Shown: piece by piece, positions 43,715 to 55,273 of the stretch | Layout of the letters: each line of letters opens with the position of its first letter | How positions within the stretch are numbered: position 1 is the first letter of the stretch | DNA from: Lotus japonicus | Lineage: Eukaryota > Streptophyta > Magnoliopsida > Fabales > Fabaceae | Direction of reading: 5' to 3' | Assembly (NCBI RefSeq): GCF_012489685.1 | Contig: NC_080045.1 | Span: 53,271,815-53,335,814, forward strand | Length of the DNA stretch: 64,000 bases | Program-made: the position numbers and the translations under genes | Notes under the pieces: generated by a model | What the model saw: only the letters and a program-made list of their open reading frames with translations | Database searches by the model: none | What the model was told of the DNA's origin: nothing

Positions 43715-44912
43715 TACCTCCCTTGAAGTTTGCCATAAAAACACCTAACCCCATTCTTATTGAAAATATACACACCACCCCACTCTATTTAACAGAGTTA
43801 AGTTACTGTTAAATTGATCATATTATAACCCTAATTAGACTAACCACACTTAAAAAATCTCACTTTAACCCTGACCAAAGGTTTTTTTTTTGAACCATAA
43901 CCCTGATCAAAGTTGCCCCAACCCATTCTTCACTACACGCGGGAATTAGAAACGTCTTCTCATTTCTTCTGCGAGTTCTTCCCCCCTTTTTATGGTGTTT
44001 AACGAAATTTGACAGATTTTCCTTTCTCCTGTGAGTTCTTCCCCTTTCTTTAATTGTTAGATTATCACTTGGTCACTTAGATAATGAAACAGAGGCTGGT
44101 TTTGTTTTTCTCCGTTGCAGGGTTGTTCCATATGTCTCTTGATTTTGTTCCATTTCATTTGTCTTAGATATGATTATCATTTAATTTGTTTACTCCAGGT
44201 TTCCTCCGTTGCAAATATTTGAGCTTTTATGCTTCTCAATTGTTTTCGGATGGGATTTGATTTTCACATATGCAATTAGAAGGTTCACCTGTTCAATATG
44301 ATGTTATGTTTTGGGAAAAAAATGTTTGCAGGTCTACAAGGGACTAATTGGGATAAAAGTGAAAAGAAAGTAACTTAGTTTCAAAAAAAAAGTAACTTGG
44401 ATTTATTCTTCCACAGATGATTTCTAGAAAAAAATTTAAAATAATGATTTTTAGAAGGGAAAAAAACTGAAAACAAAACACACTCCAAATTATAATTTTT
44501 CTCTTTTTAAATCTTTCAATAATATTTTTATATGATTGTTAAAATAAAATAAAAATAAAAATTTAAAAGCTTAAAAATAATTAAAAACATAACTTTTAGT
44601 ATATATTTAAACATTAATAATGATATTAGAATTTAGACTTTAAGCACGCCAACCAAGATCAACGTCGGAAAAAAAATGGAATATGTTAAGTAGTGATTTT
44701 TGCTGACGTAAACTAGTGATTGTTACATTAAAAAAAGTTAATAATGACTGTTACGTGTTGTTTTTTACTAACCATGATTTATGTTGAGTTAAATAGAATA
44801 TTCTGTGAGAATCTTCAACAATGAAGTTAACTCTGTTAAATAGAGTGGGGTGGTGTGTATGTTTCCAACAAAAATGAGGCTAGGTGTTTTTGTTGCAAAC
44901 CTCAAGGGGGGA
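43715..44912. mobile_element. TIR element, about 1.2 kb, non-autonomous
   Basis: Left CTCCCTTGAAGTTTGCCA...AAAACACCTA...CACACCACCCCACTCTATTTAACAGAG and right CTCTGTTAAATAGAGTGGGG...TAGGTGTTTTTGTTGCAAACCTCAAGG are inverted over roughly 95 bp. The exact ends and TSD are unclear, because the right side abuts another small inverted-repeat element. No coding capacity. Confidence 0.65.
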
Positions 44913-44953
44913 CAGATCCAGATTTTTGTTATGAATTTATATGCATATATAAT

Positions 44954-45736
44954 CAGGGCCGGTCTTGGGCCTGTGCAAGTAGGCCCACAGCCCAGGGCCT
45001 CCAAAAATAAGGGGCCCCAAAAAAAAATTTGTTAGATATATTTTCAAAATATATAAATTATTAATGTTCAAAAATATTCTAATATAGTGAGCTAGTTCAA
45101 TGGAAAAACACTATGCTCTGGAACCTGTGTGGTACAGGTTCAAATCCTCCTGGCGCTAAATTTTTAGCCATTAATTCGAATAATTCGAATTTAAATTCAA
45201 AATTTATGCAAAAAGTCGGGTCCTGGGATTCGAACCCGCGAGACGCGAGCTGCATGGTCAGGAGATGTGTTGCCAAGCGAACCAACACATTGCTAGTTTA
45301 TGATTCCGGACATTAATTATATATAGCGAGTTTGTAAGAGCTTAATTAGCATTGGAATGTGGAAGGTTTCCTTGGGTTCTTCTACCTAATTTACTAGATA
45401 AGTGGATATTAATTGGTGAACCAATTAACTCTTGAAAAGCTTAATGGGTTAGCATTGATAGCAATTGAGAATAATATATATGTTGGAGAATATACAATAT
45501 GAAACTTGATTGAAAATTTTGCTTCAAAAAATGCTAGGAGAGAGGCTTTTTTTAAGTAGTTAAACGTTTTTTTGGATTATATTGACTAGAATATGACATT
45601 TTGTTTATGTTAGTCACATATTTTTGAAGTTGTTGATGCTATTTATAATTTAAATAGATAATGTTCTTTAAAAAAAATATTGGGGGTCCATTTTTATTAT
45701 TTGTCCAGGGCCTCCAAAATGTCGGGACCGGCCTTG
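44954..45736. mobile_element. hAT-like element, about 0.78 kb, with CAGGGCCGG terminus
   Basis: The left end CAGGGCCGGTC and right end GACCGGCCTTG are inverted. The flanks CATATATA and CATATATT resemble an 8-bp TSD, imperfectly. It is inserted in a smaller inverted-repeat element whose arms (ACAGATCCAGATTTTTG near 44921; CAAAAATCTGGATATGTCC near 45759) lie outside it. It contains two tRNA-like segments and no protein. Confidence 0.65.
45083..45290. other. Two tRNA-like segments in opposite orientation
   Basis: Plus strand: GAGCTAGTTCAATGG (45089-45103, A-box-like) and AGGTTCAAATCCT (45136-45148, B-box-like). Minus strand: TGGTTCGCTTGGC (45272-45284) and GGGTTCGAATCCC (45225-45237). Neither folds into an acceptor stem by eye, so they are treated as tRNA-derived relics. 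Confidence 0.35.
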
Positions 45737-46789
45737 CATATATTGTCCTCACAACATCAAAAATCTGGATATGTCCCCTCAGCCATGCTTATGTAACCGT
45801 AGGTTTTGAAGCATACATTTGCTATTGTTCTTCCAAGGTAAATGATACCAAAGATGTATTCAGTAATGATATTTAACCCTCGTGTCCGTATGCAGAGCAT
45901 ATGCTAAGATTAATCAGGTTAAACATTGAATCAAGATGTCAATTACATAGCTATATCTAATGTGAAGCTTTTTAAAACAATTTCTATAACTCACGTAATT
46001 TTTGAACACGTTCACAACAAACAAAATATGTGTACATGTTTGGATGAACTCATTGCAAAAAATAATCAAATTTTCCAAATCCAATAAAGTAAATTTGGTA
46101 TGTTATTTAATTAAAGATGATGAGAATAATTTCTTATTTGAATTTTTTTAGTTAATCATTCTTAATATACTAGTGTTCTTTACCCGTGCGTTGCACGGCG
46201 GTTAAATTTATTGTAAAAATAAATTAGTAGTAATATGTTTTAACTTAGTTTAGACTCTTTTCAGTAAGTATAAAAGATATGGAACCGAACATATGTTACA
46301 AACATGTAGATGAATTGACCACAGTAAATATATTTATTTGATGAGGTTGTAGATACCTCCCAGTGTCAACACTTAAATAGTAATAAAAACCATGTTTTTA
46401 AGTAATGCATTACATGGAAATTGAAATAAGATAAACATAACAATGACAACAACATGAACCCTTATTCGAAATTGTAGTCCATGATTAATGATAAAGACTT
46501 CATAACCGAGCTTGTTGTCAATCAAGCATATTTGTGCTATAGAACCTAGAAAGGAAGAAAAAATTATTAGTGTAATAATCAGTAACTAATACAAATATAA
46601 ACTGTGTATAATTTGAAAGTGGTAAACTAACCTTATAGAAAAGTCATTACACCTTCAAATTAGATGATCAATAAATTGCTTGATATCTTTTTATGCTGTA
46701 AAACAATAAAGAGAATAACCATATCAGTTTTCCTATTTCTACCATTTAAATTGAAATTAATTGTAAGATAAATAAACACTTACATGTCA

Positions 46790-49560
46790 AATATTATTGA
46801 AGACTTCTTGATACACTACATTGCGTGTAGTGTTAGATACAACTCCTTTATCATCTATGATGATCATCTTCAACCCTTTTCTAGATTTAACTCTAGAAAG
46901 TGCAACATATAGCTGCCCGTGAGTAAAGACAGGCCTTGCCAAATACAGTCCAACATGAGATAAAGAAAATTTCAAAATTATGAATTTCTGAAAATTTAGG
47001 GTATGGTAAACATGGAAATTCCTTAAGTGACCTTCCATTGCCTTGCAATATTTTTTCAATCTCAATCATACATAAGTTATGTAATTCTTCATCCTCTATA
47101 CGAAGATCTGAAGGAAATTAAATGAAATAAGGCAAATAAATTAAATTAGAAAATCAAATTAAATGAGAAATATTGATTTTTTTTTTTATTTTGAAAAAGA
47201 AAATACATTTACACAACTTTAATTTTTCCTTCTAATCACACTCACCATATTTTGATAATGTCAAATTAGGATTATTTTTATAAAATAGTAGTAGTTTTAA
47301 CGTGATACTCATGTGAAAAAGTATTTTTATAAAAACTTGACACATTTATTTAGATAATAGAAGCTCTGATATAGTTTTTTTTGATATTTTTTTTAACGTG
47401 CAACAAATAATAGTGAGTTTGGTAGGGAAGTCTTTGTTTTTTTTTATTGGGAAAACTAATTATAGGTTAATTTGAGTATAAGAAAAAAGTATCTCCATAA
47501 AAATAAGAAAATAGATACGGTATGTAATTTCTACATTTTAGCATGTGTAAAAATTATGATAGTACATTTCTTAGATTGCTGCATAATTTTCTAAATACGG
47601 TAAATACTATTTGGTTTACTTAACATATGGAAAGAAATAGTAATAGCAGTGGACAATTATACATGTCAAAAAATAAATGCATACTAATTCTTTAGGGATA
47701 AAAAAGAAAATATTACTAATTATGGCCAAAAAATTAATATTGATGAAATACCTGGAATGTTGAGTGCTTTTCTTCTGTCATATAAAATCCCATCACTTAA
47801 AAGAGTCCAAGACTTTCTCCAAACTTCTTGTGGCCTGGAAATCAAGTTTGTCATCAGCATTCTCGTAAATAATTTCCTTAGCTGAGATCCGGAACCAAGT
47901 TCACTTGCAATTGAAATTCCATCAACATACTCTCGGTCATCCTCCAGTAATCCCATCGCTTCGCATGCATTGCGGAATGTGGGATAAACAACACCCTTTA
48001 TAGTTCTTATGCTTTTAAAACTGTCACAACCTTTTTGCCTATTTAATAAAACACGCACGTAGTAATTTTCTCCCATCCCAGGAGCAATAAATTGCAATCG
48101 ACCAAGAAAAATGTCTCTTTTCCTAGGAAGCCATATTGTTGATTTTTTGTTGTACACAAACTTGGAAGGAAATTCTGCATATGTGAGATTTCTTCCCTCC
48201 TGGTACTTCTTGTTGGCATCCATCCATGCCAAGAATTGAGTGCCCTTTTTAGTTGAGTTTTCCTTCACAACTTCCAAATCGTCATTCTCTTTGAATAAAA
48301 CACTTTGTTGGTTTGGAAGATGAAATCCTAATCTCAACACTGGAGGCCATATATCATGAATATCATATTTGAATGTTCTCCACGCGGCTTCACATGGAGT
48401 AAGGTACCTGCATTTAATTTCAAGAGTTAAAAAATTCAAATGATATTAATCATAAACTCACTTATATGGTAGCTGCATTTTAGGTACCTGCTAATAATGT
48501 ACTTGTTTTCAAAAAAAATTACCGTTTTAAACTTAAATATTCACTTCTTAGTTGACGGGTTCCTTTTATTTTTAAATTATGTTTTTTTTATCAAGTAAAA
48601 CCAACCACACATATTTCTAATAATGGAAAAAAATCAATACTGTTCGTTTTCATTCTTAAAATAGGAATTTACATTTGACAAACATTTAAGACATCACCAT
48701 AAATGGAATGATTTTTTGATATTAAAATGAAAATAAATTGACTCCTTAAAATCCACAAATTAAGGAACTAATCTGTATAAATTCTTCTTAGACATTAAAT
48801 TATTATTCTTTCTTAATGACTAAATATAAGAAAGGAAAAATCAGAGTCTTAAGGAATAAAACGAAATTACCATTTTTTTCCCACTACATTAGCTTACGAA
48901 ATTTAATGTTTTCATCTTAAAATGGTTTTAAACACTGACTTAATTTTTTTTCATGCACACTTATTGGAGGAACTTATGCATTCAATGCAAGAATAAACAA
49001 AAAATACCTCAATTAATTTCTAGAGTAAAACATATTTGTGACTCGGAAAATTACCTGCAATCATAATATTGTTTGATTTCATCTTGTTGTTCAGATTTGT
49101 CAGCACTGGTACCACCATTGGATATCTGAACATTGACTCTATCAGGTCCTTTGTTATATTTTATAGCATTCGACTTATTGCAGTACTCAACATTGATGTG
49201 TCCTTGATAGCGCATAAGCAAGACCGGGTTATAAGGAACCACAAAACCATTATCGAGAGGAACTCCTTTCTTCAAAATTGTAATCCCAGTTCTTCTTCTT
49301 TTATAAATTGGATAACCATCATCATCAACTGTTGTGCAATTCTGAATTTTTTTTTGAAAAGTGTTTAGAACACTTTCCATCGACCATGCAAACTGACTTA
49401 GGGTCAACAACACCACATGGACCATGCATCATGTATGATGATACTGCCTTGTATAAATTTGGATAAACTTTAGGATCAGGAAGCTCTGCAGAAACATGTT
49501 TGTCTATATCCTCAATTTTTTTAATTTTGTGTTGAGGTTGAAGCCACAAAAGTATGTGTG
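46790..49560 (-). pseudogene. Helitron Rep/helicase remnant, core helicase deleted
   Basis: In minus-strand order: PHILLWLQPQHKI (the second half of the Rep HUH motif), VSSYMMHGPCG, KRRRTG, VPYNPVLLMRYQGHINVEYC, YLTPCEAAWRTFKYDIH, FLAWMDANKKYQ, FPSKFVYNKKS, LLNRQKGCDSFKSIRT, YPTFRNACEAMGLL, ALNIP, an intron, then DLRIEDEELHNLCM and EIEKILQGNGRS. It then jumps directly to SLSHVGLYLARPVFTHG and LYVALSRVKSRKGLKMI. The Pif1 ATPase motifs between the last two blocks are absent, as are the Rep N-terminus and the first HUH histidine. Frames are broken and LFKYV is missing in NAIKY-NKGPDRV. It cannot encode an active transposase. Confidence 0.88.
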
Positions 49561-49570
49561 GGGGGCATCT

Positions 49571-50603
49571 TCTTCTATGAGAGGATTAAAAAGAACCTTT
49601 GTAGCTCCATAAACATTTTGGAGACTTGTCTTACCTGTAACATAAAAATTATGAATGTTTTCAAAAAATTTGTCACTGCACTTTAATTATTTGACACCAG
49701 ATGAAACTTTAAAACACCTTTAAAGGGCTTTACTTTGACACAACTCACAACAACAACAGCATTGGTTGCATCAACAGATCCAAGATAACCAACGACCTCA
49801 TCAACATACTTTCCAAAAAAGGTGCATTCAACTCGAGCCCTATTAAGACGCATGAGAAATTATAAAACCGTAAAAACTTAATAATTAAAGATGTATAAAA
49901 TTTGAATAAGCTTTGAACATTGGGTGTACCCATCTTGGTCAAGTTCAATAGTAATTCTTTTCTGCTTCCCACCATCTTTTTCGAATTCTTGTTCAGCACT
50001 TGCACCAGTGAGAATTCCAATCACATATGCAAAATCTTAGAAACATTAATCCAAAACCCAGAACAGTAATTTAAAAATGAAAAGGTACAAAAAGAGTATA
50101 TACCAATAAGAAAATACGTATGAAGATCCTTGAACATTATATCAGATATTGGCACAAAATTGTACAGGCTTAAGTTGATGGCCTTGTTGGGAACCAAACG
50201 CACAGATATATGAATATCAAAGTTGATCTTGAATGGATGTGAGGTTGGTCGGAAATCACGACCGCTTTCACCAACACCAAAGAACGAAATCTGATATACA
50301 TGTCCTTCACTTAGCAAAGATTGGAATCGGTATATCAGAGTCTTCCTAACCGAAGCATGAATCTTAACACCCTGAAATTCAATAAAAGGAGAACATAAGC
50401 AATTTATAGTATAAGCAAAAGAACGTAAAACATTGTGTTTATGTGAAAAAGTGATTTACCTTGTCATCCATAAGAATCATGTCCTTGGAAAATGGAAGCT
50501 TGGATCCATATAAGCTCGGACTAAGCCACAAACGGTTCACCTTTGCAACAATAGACCAGTTCTCTTTGGAGGCATCGATGATGGCGAGGTCGTCGATTGC
50601 CAT
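49571..50603 (-). pseudogene. Helitron RPA70-like OB-fold gene fused to Rep remnant
   Basis: Exons (minus): 50460-50603 (MAIDDLAIIDASKENW...ILMDDK), 50104-50371 (GVKIHASVRKTLIYRF...FLIG), 49930-50035 (FAYVIGILTG...LDQDG), 49718-49839 (ARVECTFFGKYVDEV...VKPFKG) and one starting at 49636 (KTSLQNVYGATKVLFNP). All junctions are GT-AG and keep frame. These are the first OB folds of the RPA1-like single-strand DNA-binding protein carried by plant Helitrons. The last exon runs without a break into the Rep fragment at about 49560 (EEDAPHILLWL), so a deletion joined two originally separate genes. The single-strand-binding part could still be expressed. Confidence 0.8.
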
Positions 50604-51544
50604 TAGAACACAGTTTATTTCAAAGCTAATAGTTGGTGGGAATAAATGATGAAGTTGAAGAATACCATGAGGTGTTTATATAGGAATTTGAGAATTAGGG
50701 TTACTGGTATATTCATCTTAAAAAGGAAAAAAGAAAAAATAACGACTGATGTTTATTTGAAATATGCGTAATCAAAGCTTCATCTTCATTCTTGACTTTT
50801 TTGTAACGAATAAACGCAAGGCCCTTTAAAATGACGGTTCATGGTGGAACGAAAAATATCAAATTAATGTGTAGATGCAAACCTTTCATGTAAACCTTTC
50901 ATTAGAATTCTTGACTTTGTGAGAGTATTAAAACCAATTTGTTGACTACTTTAATCGCTGATTTTGCTAACCTTTAAGAGTATTAAAACTGATTTTAATT
51001 CTTGACTTTTTGTAAGAGTATTGAAACCAATTTATTGACTTTTTTGTAAACAGTAATAACACCAATTAAATTCACCAAATGCCTTGCGTGAACTACTCAA
51101 TCTGATTCCCTATTAAAGGAAAATAGGGAATGCAATTAATTAGGGGAGGTATTCGAATTTTTTTGAAATAATACAGTATTTAAAAAATTAGAGTATTTAT
51201 AGAAAATTACGCTTAAGCAAGAAAATAGCTGATTGTTGTTTTTACAATGTAATTAGCATTAAATGTATATTTGAACGGATTCAAATTTTCCATTCTTACA
51301 CATAATTCGAATTTTCCATGCAATTAATTAGGAGTCATATAACTATAAAAACTAAATCATCATTCTTTGAATAATGGGCCTCCATTAAAAAATTGAAATA
51401 AAATTGGGCTTCTAGTATTTTGGTCCAAAACAATCATAAGGTGACACTTGTCCTGTAAAGAGGGGGGGTGGTTAAGAGTAATTCTTGGAGTGCCAAGTCA
51501 TGGAAGTGGGGCTCACAACCTTCCTCTTTTCTAAAGTATATAGA

Positions 51545-52652
51545 TATAGATATCTTGCATAATTTATCTTTGAATAATTAAAAAAAAGGGAAATTTATGA
51601 ATAACTATTTGAATGGACCACAATAAATATATTAATTTGATGAGATTGTATAGACCTCACAATGTTAACATTTGAATAGTAATAAGAATCAAGTTTTTAA
51701 GGAATGCATTATATTGAAATTGAAATGAGATAAACATAACAATGACAACAACATGAACCCTTATTAGAAGTTGTAGTCCATGATTAATGATAAAAACTTC
51801 ATAACCGATCTTGTTGTTAATCAAGCATATTTGAGCTATAGAACCTACAAAGGGAAATTTTTATATAAGAGTAATAATCAGTAATCGATACAAATATAAA
51901 CTATGTATAATTTGAAAAATTTAAACAAACCTTATAGAAACTACAAAGTAACAAATAGGCCAGAGGAAAAGAAATTTAGACCGTATGTAGGGAGAAGAAT
52001 GATAAATAAATAAGGTAATGTGAATATATCAATATTAGGATTCCTAATCTACGAAATTTATGTTGTTCCAACTTATTTTGATTATAAAATAAAACTCTTC
52101 ACAATTATTATTTGGACTTTATTCAAATATTAATCATATTTTTACCATTAAAACGTGGATTTTCTCCCAAAAATAGGATTGGAAAAAAATGACTTTTCAT
52201 AATTTGTTATAAAGAAAATTAAAGGTAACACTGAATACTGGTTGATCAATAGTAGAGCATATCTTGCATAATTTATCTTAGAATTATTAAAAAAAATGAA
52301 ATTTATGTATGCTTGATTGATTTAATTCCATAATAGATGCAACAATTTGATTACTTAAAATTAGAATTTTAAAAAAAAATTGATTGAATAATCCTTCCCT
52401 GATATTCATTTAAAAAATTCTTTAAAAATCATTAAACAACAATTAATGAGTTATTTCAAGATTATTTGAATGCTTGAGAATGATGGGACACAAAACTAAA
52501 ATCAAGGAGAAATTAATCTGACCAAAAATTATTCAAAATGAATTAGAGCTTGACACTTGTCAACTAAAGAGGAGGGTGGGTGAGAGTGAACCTGAGAGTG
52601 CCAACTCATCTAAGTGGGTCTCACAGAGTTCTTCTTTTCTATAGTATATAGA
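51545..52652 (-). mobile_element. Second Helitron, internally deleted, 3' end missing
   Basis: The 5' end TCTATATACTATAGAAAAG starts at 52652 (preceded by A on the minus strand). 51612-51960 matches 46310-46650 of the first Helitron (CATAACAATGACAACAACATGAACCC). No genes remain, and the hairpin end is absent. It abuts the 5' end of the first Helitron at 51544/51545. Confidence 0.75.
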
Positions 52653-55268
52653 TATGATAGTCAAAATAAGTTAAATCATAATCATAATTGATGACAATAT
52701 TTTTTATAGTTTTTTTTTACGGTCATTTTTTTTAGTTATGAATTGACTACATTATGAACACTTTCCTAAATAATTTTATCACCCAGAATATCACTGCAAG
52801 ATTAATCAAGAGATGATGAATATAAATAGGTAAAGCCCGATACAAATTGATAGCTATATTCTATTGACAAAATAAAAGGCGGCCATGTTCTAGACTTTTT
52901 TAATATTTTTAGATTTTAAATTTTAAATTACTTTTCAGCACATGAGTATGAATTTGAAAGGCACATGTCCAAAATAACTTCTAATTAGAGCTTATATATA
53001 TTGTATAGTGACCATGGGGTCCCTATCTTGTTAGGTCCCATTACAATTTTAACAATTATTAGTAATTGTGTTTTATATAAACAAATTTAATTTTTGCAAG
53101 AAAAAAATTAATAAATAAAACATATAATATAAAACTAATAAAATGTTGTAAAATATTTCATTGTCTCATTCCTTGTGTTTCAGGTTCTATTAAAACTTTA
53201 GGTTATTTTCCAATTACCTATTAAATGTGATCAATATTTTGGTAGGAAATATTTGTCATTTTTAATCATTCAAATTATTTGTAGGAAAAATATTACTCCT
53301 ATATCTTACTTAAACTTTAAAAATATAAATGGGAGAATATAAAATTATGAATTAGACATTTAATTAAAGTAAACTATTTTTCAATTTGAATAAGCATGCA
53401 TGATTGAGGTCATTCATGTACCATTTTTTTTCTTCAAGTTGTTGGGCGTTTGGTTTAAAACACCCAAAAAAGCGAATACCTATCATTGGTTACAATTTCC
53501 TTATCCTACGGTATTCATCCTTGTTTTCTGCAAAAACTAATTTTAATTGATGGAAATTAAAATTCTTGTGTTGTTTCTTCCAAAAAAAAAAGTGAATCTG
53601 GATATACAATAAAAATAATTTAAATAGTCATATTTTATAATTGCAAAAGAAAAAAAGTAAAAAACACTGGCAGTGAATAAAACAAAACAACTATAACTGT
53701 ACGGTTGCATGTGGTATAAGATCAGAAATAACAAACTTTTGAACCAAAGACATATTTTAAGAAGAATGATGAAAAAAAAGATATACAACATTGTGCATTA
53801 GAAAAACCTTTGCTCATTGCATGTTAAAGGGAAAAAATGAGCAACGAAGAGAATTTGTTCTTCATGTTATGAGAGAAAAATATATATACAATCATGTATT
53901 AAATATGATAAAAAATTAAATAGGGTGATAAATAGTCATCTGTTGAAAAAATTTACTCAATAGAAGATAAACACCTAAATCTCTTCTCCTTCTTTTGGTA
54001 TGACCCGTTTCTTTTCTTCCTCACACTATGTATTGCACACTTTTGTTCTTGACACAATTTATAACACTCTTATAAAAAAATTGATATCGTGGTCAATCTA
54101 TAAAATATTTGTCTTAAGTTACTATAATTAAATTATATGTACACAATTTATAGCACCATAATAAAAAAAATAAAAAACTCATGGTCAATTTAAAAGATTT
54201 TATCTTAAATTACTATAATTAAAGAGACGAGAAGTTTATTTTGATAGAAAATCATGTTCATCTATTATCTATATCTAAGAAAAAGATTTTATCTAAAATT
54301 ACTATAATTAAAGAGATGAGAAGTTTATTTTGATACAAAATCATGTTCATCTATTATCTATATCTAAAAAAGATTTTATTTTAAATTACTATAATTAAAG
54401 AGATGAGAAGTTTATTTTGATACAAAATCATGTTCATCATTAAAATTAATTAATACTCTAAAAATAAATCAAAAATAAATTAAGATAAAATCAAGAAATA
54501 AACAACCTAAATCCTAATCAAATCTAAAATTTTAAAATGTATTTTTTAGGAGAATTAACGTGAGAATGACACGTGGATTTTTTTTATGAGAATTAACGTA
54601 AGAATGACACGTCACTAAGAATTAACGTGAGAACGACACATCACTAAATCAACCTGATGAGAGTTCTTCTTTTCTAATATATATTGATATTGATATTGAT
54701 ATTGATTGATATTGATTGATTGATATTGATATTGATTAGACTTCCTTGCTTGAATTTTGCAAGTAATATGATACATGAGAAAAGGTCTTACTTGAATTTT
54801 GAAAGTAATATGAGAAAAGATATTGTATGTTAGATATTATTCTCTAATTTGGGATTCTAATATTACTTTTATTGCTATGATGCTATCAATCCATTTCACG
54901 AGTCATAACAGAATCTATGTATGTTGATTCAGAGGAACACACAAACACTTTAGAAATCATATTATCATATCAGAATAAAACATGCAAAATAATCCCAAAT
55001 CAAAGAATACAACATGTATCAGAATCTGAATCGGAATTTTTTTTTATAAGCATCTGAATCGGAAAATAAGAGTACATTAGGAGGATTGGATGCAGAACCT
55101 GGAGTAATAAGAGAAATCATAATTGGAACCTGGAAAGTAAGACTGGGCCTGCGACCCTCACCAACACTGATTCTTTTACTACGAAGAGGAACCTGATAGA
55201 TAAGATTATTGATATGAAATTAAATATACGTTTACACTTTACATAACAAACATTGAGAGACAATGAAT
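52653..55268. other. AT-rich spacer with a Helitron 5' end and tandem repeats
   Basis: No gene recognised. 54205-54440 holds three ~90-100-bp tandem copies (AAATTACTATAATTAAAGAG, then GAAGTTTATTTTGATA). A Helitron-type 5' end, TCAATATATATTAGAAAAG (minus, from 54687), borders a TTGATA-rich microsatellite at 54684-54737. Confidence 0.6.
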
Positions 55269-55273
55269 ATAAT

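Larger units (their letters stand above)
46170..51544 (-). mobile_element. Helitron (5.4 kb), complete ends, defective genes
   Basis: On the minus strand the 5' end is TCTATATACTTTAGAAAAG (from 51544, preceded by A). The 3' end is a perfect hairpin CCGTGC-AAC-GCACGG (46184-46198), then GGTAAAGAACA and the terminus CTAG (46170), followed by T. The A/T flanks and the hairpin-CTAG end are Helitron hallmarks. Inside are decayed RPA-like and Rep/helicase genes. Confidence 0.9.
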
